From: JBEATZ01 sp041178545
Lineage (GTDB): Bacteria; Planctomycetota; UBA1135; UBA2386
DNA length: 64,000 nt
Direction of reading: 5' to 3'
NCBI GenBank assembly: GCA_041178545.1
Contig: JBEGVB010000052.1
Coordinates: 45,276 to 109,275, forward strand
The translations under genes and the position numbers were made by a program. The notes below the pieces were generated by a model, which worked only from the letters and a program-made list of their open reading frames with translations, was not told the origin of the DNA and ran no database searches. Of this stretch, positions 15,164 to 25,576 are shown in pieces (position 1 is the stretch's first letter; every line of letters starts with the position of its first letter).

Positions 15164-17982
15164 AGAAGCTGCTGGTCTTCCTCATCCTCTTGCTCGGCGG
15201 CTTCGCAGGGCTGTGGCTCGCCCTCGGCGGCGAGAGCTTCGGTCGCGTGCAGGAGCCGGCTGCTGCTGGCCCCACCACGCAGGAGCCTTCCACCGACAAG
15301 GTCACGGTGCAGGGCCAGGGCATGGACGTGGGCATCGAGTTCCGCGGTGCCCTGCAGCTGCGGCCCACGCGTCTCGTGCGCGAAGGCGCGGTCGAGCGCC
15401 GCATCCCCGTGTACGAGCTGCGCTGCGAGGACAGCGCTCCGGTTTCGCCCGGCGTCCAGCGGCTGGACCGCGTGGCCGTGAAGCTGTTCGACCGTGGCGC
15501 ACACGTGGCAGACCTGACCGCTGACGAGGCCGAGGTCGCGCTGGACCGGGATGCCAACGGACGCCCCTCGCTGCGCGAGGACAAGGAGCTTGCACTGCGC
15601 AAGGCGCTGCTGGTCGGCGTGCCCGGTGGCCAGCTGGGCAACCTGCGCCTCGAGCTCGAGGTGGTGAGGGCCCTGGTGCGGGATTCCGGCCTCGAGCTCT
15701 TCACGCCGCAGCCCACCGACCCGGTGGTGCTCGTGATCGAGGGCGAACGTGGCGGCAGGCTGCGGGGCCGCGGGTTGCGCGCAATGCTGCCGCGCGGCGC
15801 AGGCGAACGGATGGAACGCGTGACGATCGACGTGCTCTCGGAGCCGGAGATCGTGACCGCGGACACGCGCATCGAGGCGCGCGGCACCCTGCGCTACGAG
15901 GAAGACCTTGCCGCAGGTACGGCCACGGTCCGGGTCCGCGACCAGGTGGTGCTGCGTCTCACCGGCCGCACCGACGAGAGCTCGTCCGACCCCGAGGTCG
16001 TGGTGCGCGGCGACGTGTTGACTGCATGGGTCGTGCGCGACCGCGGCGGTGAGGCACAGCAGGGCAGGCCGAGGACTCGGTGGCGCATGCTGCACCTCGA
16101 GGGCTCCCCCGCCCGCGCCGAGGGACGCGACCTGGTGGCGATGAGCAGGTCGTTCGACGTGCTCCCGGGTGCCGACGGCAGGCCCTGGCTGGTGCGCGGG
16201 TCCGGCGGCGACAGCCGCGCCGAGCGTGCGGGTGCGGACGGCGGGTCCTTCGCGGCCGCGCGCTCCATGCACCTCGTACGCCCCGGCTCGCAGCTCGTGC
16301 CGTTGCACCGCGCCATGGGGTTCCCGGCATGGTCGCTGCGGCAGCTCGAGACCCTCGAGCTGACCACCTTCGAGGGCCGCACGCAGGCGCGCGCACGCGG
16401 CGCGGAGCTGGATGCCTCGGACGGCATGTGGGTCGCGCGCGGCTCCCGCGATGCCGCCGCACCCGTGGTCAGCAGTGGCCGGGGCACCGTCCACGTGGTG
16501 CAGTCCGACGGCCCGCAGACGGTCGTGCTGGACGGCAGCGACGGGTTCTTGCTGGTGCGGGACGGCACGCGCGACACGGTGACCATGGGCAGCCCCGACC
16601 GCACGGACCATGCCTGGCGCCTGGTGCGCGGCGAGCAGCGCATCGAGGGACGTGGCGCATGTGACGTGACGCGGCTTGCCGACGGCACGACCACGTTCTT
16701 GCTGCGCAGCCGCGAACCCACCATCGCCGGTTCGATGGGCGAGGGCGGCAGCAGCTTCCGTGGCGCGACCGAGGCGGCTGGCAGCACTGCAGGAGCCGAA
16801 CTCGTGGCGCTCGACGCCAGCGGCCCGCAGCTCGAGGCCAGCTTCGTACGCGGTACCGAGGTCGTGCAGGCAACCGGCCGACGCATCGTGCAGGAGGACC
16901 CCCGCAACTGGGTGCTGCACGGCAGCGCCGGGCAGCCTGCCGCACTGGTGCGGACCGACCGCGCCGAGCCGGGACAGCGTGCAGCCCTGCGGGGCCTGCA
17001 GCTGCGCGTGCACCGCCACGGCCCGCGTTCCCTCGGTCTGGAGGCCATCGCAACCGAGGGAGTCCGTCCCACGGTGCAACTCCACGACGGCACCGACCCC
17101 GCGCGGGTGGTCGACCTCGACCTCGAGGCCGGTCGCATCCGCCTGCTGCCCTTTGCCGTCGCACCCCAGGCTGCGGCGGCGCACGGTCTCGGCGGCAGCA
17201 CGGCCCGGCTCCTCGCGGGGAGCGCCTTCTCCTCGGCATGGGTGCTGGCGGACGAACAGGTGGACTTCCGCGTGCAGGAGGGACCCGACTCCACGGTCGG
17301 TGGCAGGGGCGCTCGCCTCGCGTTGGCGCTGCAATCGCTCTCGGGCACCCTGCTGGGCGACGCGGCGACGAACTCCCTCGCGCTGTTCACCCGCAGCGAG
17401 CCCGGTGGCCGTACGACCGTCGCCGAGGCGCCCCGGGTCCAGTTCGGGCGCGGCGAAGCCGACCGCCTCGTGATGCTGCCCACGTGGGACGCTGGCGAGG
17501 CGCGCGTCCAGCCGAGACTCACGTTGCGCGATCCCAAGGGCCCGAACCGCGACCTGCGCGACCTCGCCGGGACGTGCGAGGGCGAGATCGAGGTGCTGCC
17601 CGACCGCGTCGACTTCCGCGGCCCCTCCCGCATCGAGGGCCTCGATGCAGGGGGTGCCGTCGACCCGGACGGCATGCGACTGGTGGCGCGCAGCCTCGCC
17701 TTGCTGCGCGACGGCCAAACCGGCGCCGTCGCCAAGGTCGTGGCAAACACCATCGACCTCGACTGGTCCCGCATCCGTGCGCGGGCCGAGTCGATGGATC
17801 TCGACCTCGCAACCACAGTCTGTACCGTGCGCGACGAGCGCGGTGCGGAGGTGTGGTTGCCCGACGGGCGCTACGTCCGTGCACGCCAGGTGGCGGCCAA
17901 CTACACGACCCTTGCACTGACCCTGTGGCAGCACGAGATCCAGCAGCGGCGCGAAGAGATGCCGCAGGAGCCCCGCCGGTGA
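15160..17982 (+). CDS. Giant LptC/LptA-like periplasmic LPS-transport protein
   Basis: A 940-residue protein anchored by one N-terminal membrane helix (about 3-22, KKLLVFLILLLGGFAGLWLA), then all beta-rich sequence. Position between kdsC and lptD, and OstA-like stretches (VTADTRIEARGTLRYEEDLAAGTATVRV, split by spacers; WVLADEQVDFRVQ; ARAESMDLDL near the C-terminus), indicate an LptC-type protein. It is about five times the usual 190 residues. It may hold several tandem jelly-roll units that form the whole bridge, replacing separate LptC and LptA. The GTG start at 15160 overlaps the kdsC stop (GTGA). Confidence 0.7.
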   Translation: MKKLLVFLILLLGGFAGLWLALGGESFGRVQEPAAAGPTTQEPSTDKVTVQGQGMDVGIEFRGALQLRPTRLVREGAVERRIPVYELRCEDSAPVSPGVQRLDRVAVKLFDRGAHVADLTADEAEVALDRDANGRPSLREDKELALRKALLVGVPGGQLGNLRLELEVVRALVRDSGLELFTPQPTDPVVLVIEGERGGRLRGRGLRAMLPRGAGERMERVTIDVLSEPEIVTADTRIEARGTLRYEEDLAAGTATVRVRDQVVLRLTGRTDESSSDPEVVVRGDVLTAWVVRDRGGEAQQGRPRTRWRMLHLEGSPARAEGRDLVAMSRSFDVLPGADGRPWLVRGSGGDSRAERAGADGGSFAAARSMHLVRPGSQLVPLHRAMGFPAWSLRQLETLELTTFEGRTQARARGAELDASDGMWVARGSRDAAAPVVSSGRGTVHVVQSDGPQTVVLDGSDGFLLVRDGTRDTVTMGSPDRTDHAWRLVRGEQRIEGRGACDVTRLADGTTTFLLRSREPTIAGSMGEGGSSFRGATEAAGSTAGAELVALDASGPQLEASFVRGTEVVQATGRRIVQEDPRNWVLHGSAGQPAALVRTDRAEPGQRAALRGLQLRVHRHGPRSLGLEAIATEGVRPTVQLHDGTDPARVVDLDLEAGRIRLLPFAVAPQAAAAHGLGGSTARLLAGSAFSSAWVLADEQVDFRVQEGPDSTVGGRGARLALALQSLSGTLLGDAATNSLALFTRSEPGGRTTVAEAPRVQFGRGEADRLVMLPTWDAGEARVQPRLTLRDPKGPNRDLRDLAGTCEGEIEVLPDRVDFRGPSRIEGLDAGGAVDPDGMRLVARSLALLRDGQTGAVAKVVANTIDLDWSRIRARAESMDLDLATTVCTVRDERGAEVWLPDGRYVRARQVAANYTTLALTLWQHEIQQRREEMPQEPRR

Positions 17983-20498
17983 GGCAGGTACCACTCGCCG
18001 TCGCGCGTGCTGCTGCCGCCGCAGCGCTGCTCGCCCTCGCAGCCACTGCGCAGGACCCGCTGCCCAGCCAGCCACCATCGCCCGAGTACGAGTTCGAGGC
18101 CGCCTACACGGAGGAACAGCCGCTCGGGGACCACCGCGAGACGCGTGTGACCGGCGGCTTCCGCTTCCGTTGGCCGCGACTCGGCCTGCTGGTGCAGGGC
18201 CAGTCGGCACTCTTGCTGGTCGACCGCGACGACGTGGACCCGCTCTTCGCCACTGGTCGCAGTGCTTCGGGGCTGCCCACCCGCGGCAGCTCGATGCCGC
18301 GCGACAACCGCACACCGGACGTGCAGGTGGTGCGCGAGCGCATGGCCCGGTTCCTTAAGGCCACGGGCTCGCAAGCACAACCACCTGCGCTGCAGGACGG
18401 ACAGCTGGCGCGGATGCCACGGCTCTTCTACTTCGAGGGCAACGTGGTCGCCGTCCGCGACGGCGTCGAGATCGCGCGCGCCGAGCGCATGTGGATCTCC
18501 CCGCTGGAGGACCGCATCGTCGTCGAGAACGCCGAGCTGCGCTACGTCACGACGGATGCGCAGGGCGGCGAACGCGTGGTCACCGTGCGCGGCAAGCGGT
18601 TGGTCAAGGAAGGGGCGCGCTGGACCGGACGCGACCTGAGCGTGAGTTCGTGCAGTGCCGGCGAGCCGCACGTCGAGCTGCTCACCGGCGAGGCCGAGAT
18701 CCGCGAGGGCGACGGCGAGTTCGAGATCTACGCGCGCGGCAACTGGCTGCGCTTCGGCGGCAAGCGGGTCGTGCCGCTGCCCAACGCAAGCTTCTTCACC
18801 GGGTCGCAGGACGAGTTGCCGCTCCGCGGCGCGTCTGCCGGCTACTCCTCGAAGGAGGGTGCCAAGGTCGAGCTGGAGCTTGGCGGTTCCTTCAACGCCG
18901 CTGGCGGTGCGGTGCACGAGTTGGTCACCGGGCGCGACGCCAAGGAGTTCCGCGGCGACTGGAACCTGCGTGCGGGCTGGATCGAGAAGCGCGGCGCGCC
19001 GCTCGACGGCGCCCTCAGCTACGGGGCCAAGGACCTGTACTCGGGCCGCACGAACGGGTTCTGGATGAACGACGACGGTCCCAACCGTCGCGAGATCGTC
19101 GAGAACCTCGACGGGTCCACGATCGACGACGTGAACCGCAAGCTCTTGCGCACCGAGAACCGCGTCCACCTGGGGGACGGCACCCACGTCGACCTCACGG
19201 TGTTCGACTCGTCGGACGCGGCAGTCTGGTCCGAGTGGTACGGCGGCGAGTACCGCACCGAGGAACTGCCCGAGTCCTCCGTCTACCTGCACAGCCGCGA
19301 GGACAACCGCCTGCTCACGGTCAACGGCCGCTGGAACCTGGACGAGTACAGCTACGGCTCCAACCGCGCGCTCGCCGACCGGTTCCTAGAGGAGCGTCCG
19401 GTCGCGACCTTCCAGCTGCTGTCGCAGAAGGTCGCCAGCACGCCGTGGGACACGCCCATCGTGCTCGACGCGAAGAGCGGGATCGGTTCGCGCCGGTACG
19501 CGTACGACCCCCTCTCGCCTGCATCGCTCGGTGCCAGCGACGAGCAGACGACTCGCTTCGACCAGGCGCTCGAGCTTTCGGCACCGTTCCACGCTGGCCC
19601 CGTGACCCTGCGCCCGTTCGCGCGCACCCAGGTCGCGCTCTACGACGACCTGGCCCCGGGTGTCGACGACGCATCCGACCACCGCAGTGCCTTCAGCGCC
19701 GGCATCGGCGCGGGCACGCGTTTCTCACGCACGTGGTCGTGGCTGGACGCGGACGGCAAGGAACAGTCGGTGCGCCACGTGGTCGCGCCGCTGGTGACGC
19801 TGGAGAACGAGTTCGCCACCACGGGCGACCCCATCGACTACGCACAGTTCGACGAGATCGACGCGATGGAGGACCGCGCGCTGCTGCGCGTGGGCGTGCG
19901 CAACCTGCTGGAGCGCCGCGAGACCAAGGCCAAGCAGGTGCACGGCGAGGACTTCGTCTTCCTCGACCTCACCCAGAACGTGTTCCCGTACAAGGACCGC
20001 GACAACGACGGCGAGCAGCTGGGCCTCTTCGAGTACGAGTTCTTGGTGCGGCCGCGCGCCTACTGGATCCCCTACGAGACGTTTGCCTACGCCATCGAGG
20101 GCGAACAGGACTGGGAGACGGGGATGCGGACCTTCAACACCGAGCTGCGTGTCGGTCGCATCGCAGGCCTGACGTGGACCGCGGACTACCGCACCGACGA
20201 GGTCGTCGACGGTGCGGTGGGGCTCGGCGCCTCGGCCATCACCATGGAGCGCTGGCAGCTCTTCGGCGGCGGCCAGTACGACCTGGAGGGCGACGAGTTC
20301 CGGTCGTGGACGTTCGGCATGGACCGCCTCGACCACGACTGGACCATCCGCAGCGTGCTGGAGTACCAGCCCTACTCGGACGAGGTGGTGTTCTCCGTCG
20401 AGTTCCTGCCGCGCCTCTTCGGCGGCAGCCGCAGCCGCCAACGCGACCCGCTGCGCTCGTTGCGCTACTTCAGCGGGTCGACGGCTGCGGACTACTGA
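17979..20498 (+). CDS. LPS-assembly protein LptD-like outer-membrane translocon
   Basis: An 839-residue exported protein that would insert lipopolysaccharide into the outer leaflet. Signal peptide about 1-24 (ALAATA then QDP). Residues about 120-290 resemble the periplasmic OstA/LptA-like jelly-roll (RLFYFEGNVVAVRDGVEI, AERMWISPLEDRIVVENAEL, VELLTGEAEIREGDGEFEI). The rest is a long amphipathic beta-barrel with repeated aromatic-ended strands, finishing RSLRYFSGSTAADY. Strand-rich pattern, length and operon position support LptD; similarity to proteobacterial LptD is weak by eye. The GTG start overlaps the previous stop (GTGA). Confidence 0.75.
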   Translation: MRQVPLAVARAAAAAALLALAATAQDPLPSQPPSPEYEFEAAYTEEQPLGDHRETRVTGGFRFRWPRLGLLVQGQSALLLVDRDDVDPLFATGRSASGLPTRGSSMPRDNRTPDVQVVRERMARFLKATGSQAQPPALQDGQLARMPRLFYFEGNVVAVRDGVEIARAERMWISPLEDRIVVENAELRYVTTDAQGGERVVTVRGKRLVKEGARWTGRDLSVSSCSAGEPHVELLTGEAEIREGDGEFEIYARGNWLRFGGKRVVPLPNASFFTGSQDELPLRGASAGYSSKEGAKVELELGGSFNAAGGAVHELVTGRDAKEFRGDWNLRAGWIEKRGAPLDGALSYGAKDLYSGRTNGFWMNDDGPNRREIVENLDGSTIDDVNRKLLRTENRVHLGDGTHVDLTVFDSSDAAVWSEWYGGEYRTEELPESSVYLHSREDNRLLTVNGRWNLDEYSYGSNRALADRFLEERPVATFQLLSQKVASTPWDTPIVLDAKSGIGSRRYAYDPLSPASLGASDEQTTRFDQALELSAPFHAGPVTLRPFARTQVALYDDLAPGVDDASDHRSAFSAGIGAGTRFSRTWSWLDADGKEQSVRHVVAPLVTLENEFATTGDPIDYAQFDEIDAMEDRALLRVGVRNLLERRETKAKQVHGEDFVFLDLTQNVFPYKDRDNDGEQLGLFEYEFLVRPRAYWIPYETFAYAIEGEQDWETGMRTFNTELRVGRIAGLTWTADYRTDEVVDGAVGLGASAITMERWQLFGGGQYDLEGDEFRSWTFGMDRLDHDWTIRSVLEYQPYSDEVVFSVEFLPRLFGGSRSRQRDPLRSLRYFSGSTAADY

Positions 20499-20502
20499 GT
20501 CC

Positions 20503-20519
20503 GCGGCTCCCCGGGCCGC
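20503..20519. terminator. Weak hairpin between convergent lptD-like and DUF481 genes
   Basis: GCGGC (20503-20507) can pair with GCCGC (20515-20519) across TCCCCGG in the 21-bp gap between the two stops. The stem is short and lacks a T tract, so termination here is only suggested by the convergent arrangement. Confidence 0.3.
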
Positions 20520-21611
20520 TCAGAACTTCCAGCCAACCGAGAAGTTGACCAGGTGGTCCGAGCGGTCCTTGCCGGGTGCCGGCGTGTTGTCGTAGTCCCA
20601 GGTCCAGCTCAGCTGCCCGATCATGTCGCCCCACAGCTTGGTCTGCAGGCGCGTGTCCATGCGGAAGTAGACGTTCTCGGAGTCCTCCGTGCTGGGGAAC
20701 GCTTCCGTCGAGTGGATGACCTTGGTGTCCTCGCTGAGGTTGTGGTCGATGCGGTAGGCACCGCGTGCCGCGAGGTAGTCGTCGGAGGGAATCGGGTCCG
20801 CAGGCGGCGGCGCGTCGCGGAAGTCCTCGTAGAAGTACGAGAGACCGCCTTCGAGCCCGACCTTGGTCTCCTTGGTCTCCACCAGCTGGTAACCGGCACC
20901 CACACCGGCCGTCCAGCGCAGGTCGAGGTCGGCGCGGAAGTCGTTGAGCACGCGGGTCGTGCCCAGCACGTAGTACCGCTTGCCGACGAACAGGTCGTAC
21001 TTGAGACCACCACCGGTGCGGCGCTGACTGAGGTTCCAGTCCTTGCCGGTCGTAGTCTCGATCTTGTCCTCGCCGTAGTCCCAGCTGGCGTCGACCGTGA
21101 TGCGGTCGTCGGCCGAACGGCGCACGGCCTCGAAGTTGGCGGCGGCGGTGCGGCGGTCGGTGTTGCCTGCCGAGTAGCTGCCGCCAAGGGTGAACGAGCC
21201 GGTCCAGGTGGCGGGCGGGTCGGTCGGCGGGTTGATCTTGTCGAGGCTGGCGAGGGCCAGGGTGGGGACGTTCGGGTCCGTGGGGCCGGCACCTTCCAGC
21301 TTGAGGGCCCCGTTCTCGATGCCGGCGATGCGGCGCTTGAGCTGGGTACCGTCCGTCGCCAGCACCAAAACCGGCTCCGACGTCACCAGATTGGTGACCT
21401 TGGCCAGCTCCACGGTGACGTCACCGAGGGCCGGGTTGCCGATGACCAGCTTGCCGTCCGCCAGTGACTTCACCGTGCCGGTGAGCACGTCGCCGTTGCT
21501 GAGGGTGACCCGGTCCACCGGCTTCGGCGGGGCCGCGTCCTGAGCGAGGGCTGCCCCTGCAAAGCAGAGGGCTGCCGGAAGCACTTTCCACACTTTCCAC
21601 AGGTTGCCCAT
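20520..21611 (-). CDS. DUF481 family outer-membrane protein (YdiY-like)
   Basis: A 363-residue exported protein. Signal peptide 1-23 (AGAALA then QDA). Residues about 30-135 form a soluble beta-rich part (VTLSNGDVLTGTVKSLADGKLVI, split by a turn) seen in salt-induced or DUF481 proteins. The C-terminal DUF481 barrel follows (TLGGSYSAGNTDRRTAAANFEA, DNTPAPGKDRSDHLVNFSVGWKF near the end), closing with a terminal Phe as in outer-membrane proteins. Function is unknown in the family. The ATG at 21611 is preferred over 21671 because it opens the signal peptide. Confidence 0.75.
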   Translation of the reverse strand: MGNLWKVWKVLPAALCFAGAALAQDAAPPKPVDRVTLSNGDVLTGTVKSLADGKLVIGNPALGDVTVELAKVTNLVTSEPVLVLATDGTQLKRRIAGIENGALKLEGAGPTDPNVPTLALASLDKINPPTDPPATWTGSFTLGGSYSAGNTDRRTAAANFEAVRRSADDRITVDASWDYGEDKIETTTGKDWNLSQRRTGGGLKYDLFVGKRYYVLGTTRVLNDFRADLDLRWTAGVGAGYQLVETKETKVGLEGGLSYFYEDFRDAPPPADPIPSDDYLAARGAYRIDHNLSEDTKVIHSTEAFPSTEDSENVYFRMDTRLQTKLWGDMIGQLSWTWDYDNTPAPGKDRSDHLVNFSVGWKF

Positions 21612-21719
21612 GCCCCACAGAAAACGGGGAAGCGGCCATGGGAACAAGGCTTGGTGTGAGGATTTTTCCACACCGAAACCGACGCCCTGTTCGACCTCAC
21701 AGGCGTCGGGCGGGGTGCC

Positions 21720-23318
<1,599 letters not shown>

Positions 23319-23438
23319 CGGGGGGAAAGAAGGTAGGGCGGCCCGGCGGGTGCGTCCAGACGGGGCGCTCGGTGAAGTTCCCGCAGGGGCACCAGCCGGG
23401 CAGAACAAAGCGCCCCCGGGTCGCTAGGATGGAACGCC

Positions 23439-23849
23439 ATGTCCGCGTCCCTCCTCGCCTTCCTGCCCAACACCAGCGGCGGTGAGTTGATCCTGCTGGT
23501 GTTCCTCGGGCTGCTGCTCTTCGGCCGGGACCTCCCTGCCGTCGGCCGCAAGGCGGGCCAGGTCATGGCCCAGTTCCGCCGTGGGTTGCAGGACTTCAAG
23601 GACCAGATGGACCGCGATGCCACGATCTCCGAGATGCGGCAGTCGGTGCGCGACGTGAAGCGTTCGCTCGACGCCCCGGGTGCGGTGGCCCGCGCGGTGA
23701 ACCCGCGCACCATGCTCGAGAACCTCACCGACGAGACCCTCAGCTCGGAGCTGTCGGGACCGCTCGACCAGGTGCAGCACACCCTGCCGCCCGCTCCGCC
23801 TGCGCCTGCCGAGGCCGCCGAGCCACGCCGCGAAGCCGAACCGGCCTGA
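23439..23849 (+). CDS. Twin-arginine translocase subunit TatA/TatB family
   Basis: A 136-residue inner-membrane protein of the Tat pathway. One membrane helix (about 14-28) carries GGELILLVFLGLLLFGRDLP, with the polar Glu16 before the helix and the LFG..LP hinge of the family. An amphipathic helix (AGQVMAQFRRGLQDFKDQM) and a charged, Pro/Ala-rich tail follow. The Glu in the helix leans towards TatB, but TatA cannot be excluded. No tatC is present here. An AGGATGG sequence precedes the ATG, and a strong hairpin follows the stop. It diverges from ettA. Confidence 0.85.
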   Translation: MSASLLAFLPNTSGGELILLVFLGLLLFGRDLPAVGRKAGQVMAQFRRGLQDFKDQMDRDATISEMRQSVRDVKRSLDAPGAVARAVNPRTMLENLTDETLSSELSGPLDQVQHTLPPAPPAPAEAAEPRREAEPA

Positions 23850-23857
23850 GGTCCCTT

Positions 23858-23884
23858 CGCTCCCCTTGACGGACAAGGGGAGCG
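23858..23884 (+). terminator. Strong stem-loop after the Tat gene
   Basis: CGCTCCCCTTG (23858-23868) and CAAGGGGAGCG (23874-23884) make a perfect 11-bp stem with an ACGGA loop, starting 8 bp after the stop codon. No U-run follows, so it may be a Rho-independent terminator of weak type or an RNA-stabilising hairpin. Confidence 0.6.
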
Positions 23885-23935
23885 CGAGGCACACTCCCAT
23901 CGAAGCGCATGGGGAGCACCTGTGCGCGGTGACCC

Positions 23936-24313
23936 ATGAGCATCCACCTCCCGTCCGAGGAAGCCGCACAGGTCCCCCCCGGGACGCTCGAGCTCCTGAT
24001 CCTGCGCTGCGTGGCAGACGTGTCGATGCACGGCTGGGCCATCTCCCGCTCCATCAAGGATCGCACGCAGGGCACGCTGCTGGTCGAGGAGGGTTCGCTC
24101 TACCCAGCGCTGCACCGCCTGCTGCGCCTGCGCCAGCTCTCGGCATCGTGGGGCACGAGCGAGAACAACCGCAAGGCGCGCTTCTACCGCATCACCTCGC
24201 GCGGCCAGGCGCGCCTCGCGCGCGACACCGCCCTGTGGGCAAGGGTCACCGCTGCGGTGGCCACGGCGCTCGACGTGAGCCCGAACCCTTCGCCCATGCC
24301 GGGGGTCTCTTGA
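23936..24313 (+). CDS. PadR family transcriptional regulator
   Basis: A 125-residue winged-helix repressor. GTLELLILRCVADVSMHGWAISRSI followed by LLVEEGSLYPALHRLLR is the standard PadR helix-turn-helix and wing entry, and RKARFYRITSRGQARL is the wing. It probably controls itself and the membrane protein behind it. The TGA of this gene overlaps the TTG start of the next gene (TTGA), a pairing often seen with permease-prefix-domain proteins. The ligand is unknown. Confidence 0.88.
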   Translation: MSIHLPSEEAAQVPPGTLELLILRCVADVSMHGWAISRSIKDRTQGTLLVEEGSLYPALHRLLRLRQLSASWGTSENNRKARFYRITSRGQARLARDTALWARVTAAVATALDVSPNPSPMPGVS

Positions 24314-24939
24314 GCCGCCGCACCGAGCAGGAGATCCGCGACGAACTCGAGGCGCACCTGCGCGAGAGCGAGGCGCGGTTGGTGCAGCAAGGCATGGACG
24401 CCGCTTCCGCGCGCAAGGAGGCATTGCGCAGGTTCGGGGATCCCGACCAGTGGGCCAGGAGGTGCGCCGACGAGGCGCCGGAGACCCGCATGAAGAACCG
24501 TTCTGCAGACATCGCACTGGGCCTCGGCATCGCCGTCGCAGGTTGGTTCCTCGCCGACGTGGCGACCATGGTGAGCAAGGCTGGTCTCGTGCCGCTCGGT
24601 GCCATCCCGCTCGCACACCTGGCAGTGGGCATTCCCCTGTGTGTCACGGCCGGCATCCTTGCACAGCGTACGCGCTTCCACACCGCCCGGGCACTCTACG
24701 TGCTCGGCGGCATCTTCGCGTTCTGGGTCGCGCTGGCAGTCGGCACCATGACGTACTTCGACGTGTGGCAGGCGATGCCGGAGCCGCCGGAAGAGGCGTA
24801 TGCCGACGGTGCCGCCCTCACGGGCACCTTGATCGCCGGGTGGCTGCCGGGTGCATTCCTGCTCGGCTTCACCTACCTCGCGACCTGGATCGTGCAACGG
24901 TTCCGCGCACGCGGCACGAGTACGCCTACTTCTTCTTGA
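24310..24939 (+). CDS. Permease-prefix-domain membrane protein
   Basis: A 209-residue protein. Residues 1-60 (LSRRTEQEIRDELEAHLRE, ARKEALRRFGDPDQWARRC) match the prefix domain found at the N-terminus of many PadR-linked ABC permeases. Here it is followed by four predicted membrane helices (about 72-90, 98-118, 130-150 and 178-198) with no ABC permease or ATPase domain. The TTG start overlaps the PadR stop. It probably acts as a target or partner of the PadR regulator; function is otherwise unknown. Its 3' end overlaps the convergent gene by 14 bp. Confidence 0.65.
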   Translation: MSRRTEQEIRDELEAHLRESEARLVQQGMDAASARKEALRRFGDPDQWARRCADEAPETRMKNRSADIALGLGIAVAGWFLADVATMVSKAGLVPLGAIPLAHLAVGIPLCVTAGILAQRTRFHTARALYVLGGIFAFWVALAVGTMTYFDVWQAMPEPPEEAYADGAALTGTLIAGWLPGAFLLGFTYLATWIVQRFRARGTSTPTSS

Positions 24940-25507
24940 GGTTGCTCTGGATGGCCTCTTCGCCCGCGTCGAAGACGCTCATCCAGTCGCCAGCGGCCTT
25001 GCCGTTCTTGCCCAGAGCAGCGTCCTCACGCTTCTTCTTGAGCTCATCGTAGAACTTCGGGAACTCACGGAAGTGCTCGGTGAGCACCTTCTTGTTCTCC
25101 GACAGCAACCCGACGTAGGGGAAGATCTCCAGCCCGCTCTCGCGTTGGATGCGGCTCAGCACGTCGAACGGCGTGAGGATCGGCATGACGAGCGTGAGCA
25201 CGCCATCGAAGACCTGGAGCGGCACGATCAGGTTCTCGAACAAGGTCTCCTTGGGCAGGAGGTTCTTGATCTCGTCGTCGAGAGAATGACTGCCGGCCAT
25301 CAGGAAGGGCAGCTGGAAGACCTCGGTGACGATCTTGGCCAGGTCCCACTCGGTGATGTGCCCGCCGTCGAGGATGGCGTGGGTGAACGGCTCCCCCGTC
25401 TGCTCCTGCGCGTAGAGCGAGTCGGTGATGGCCTCGGCAGGAATCGCCCCCTTCTGGGAGAGGACTTCCGCGAGCCGTACCGACGTGAGCTTCTCGAGGC
25501 CTTTCAC
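24926..25507 (-). CDS. Stand-alone GspE/PilB N-terminal (MshEN-like) domain protein
   Basis: A 193-residue soluble protein. The fold markers of the type II secretion ATPase N-terminal domain are present: RLAEVLSQKGAIPAEAITDSL, ITEWDLAKIVTEVFQLPFL and LVMPILTPFDVLSRIQRESG. It ends in a lysine-rich tail and has no ATPase domain. Related domains bind cyclic di-GMP or mediate contacts in pilus/secretion ATPases and PilZ-like regulators, so a sensing or adaptor role is inferred. No pilus or secretion genes are near. It is convergent with the permease-prefix gene, overlapping it by 14 bp. Confidence 0.7.
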   Translation of the reverse strand: MKGLEKLTSVRLAEVLSQKGAIPAEAITDSLYAQEQTGEPFTHAILDGGHITEWDLAKIVTEVFQLPFLMAGSHSLDDEIKNLLPKETLFENLIVPLQVFDGVLTLVMPILTPFDVLSRIQRESGLEIFPYVGLLSENKKVLTEHFREFPKFYDELKKKREDAALGKNGKAAGDWMSVFDAGEEAIQSNLKKK

Positions 25508-25576
25508 CTCCGGTCTTTCGGCGGTGGCATCGGTCGTTCTTGAGCCATTCGTGCGGCCGACCGGGGGCTGCGACCC

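Noticed and set aside
14953..18315. 1120-codon minus-strand open frame opposite kdsC and the LptC-like gene
   Set aside because: The translation has low-complexity His/Arg/Ala text without motifs, while the plus strand carries a coherent operon with start/stop overlaps.
21584..21672. Two CTTTCCACA and one TTTTCCACA, DnaA-box-like, at the DUF481 start
   Set aside because: Two of them simply encode the KVWKV repeat of the signal peptide region, and the site is about 14 kb from dnaA without other origin features.
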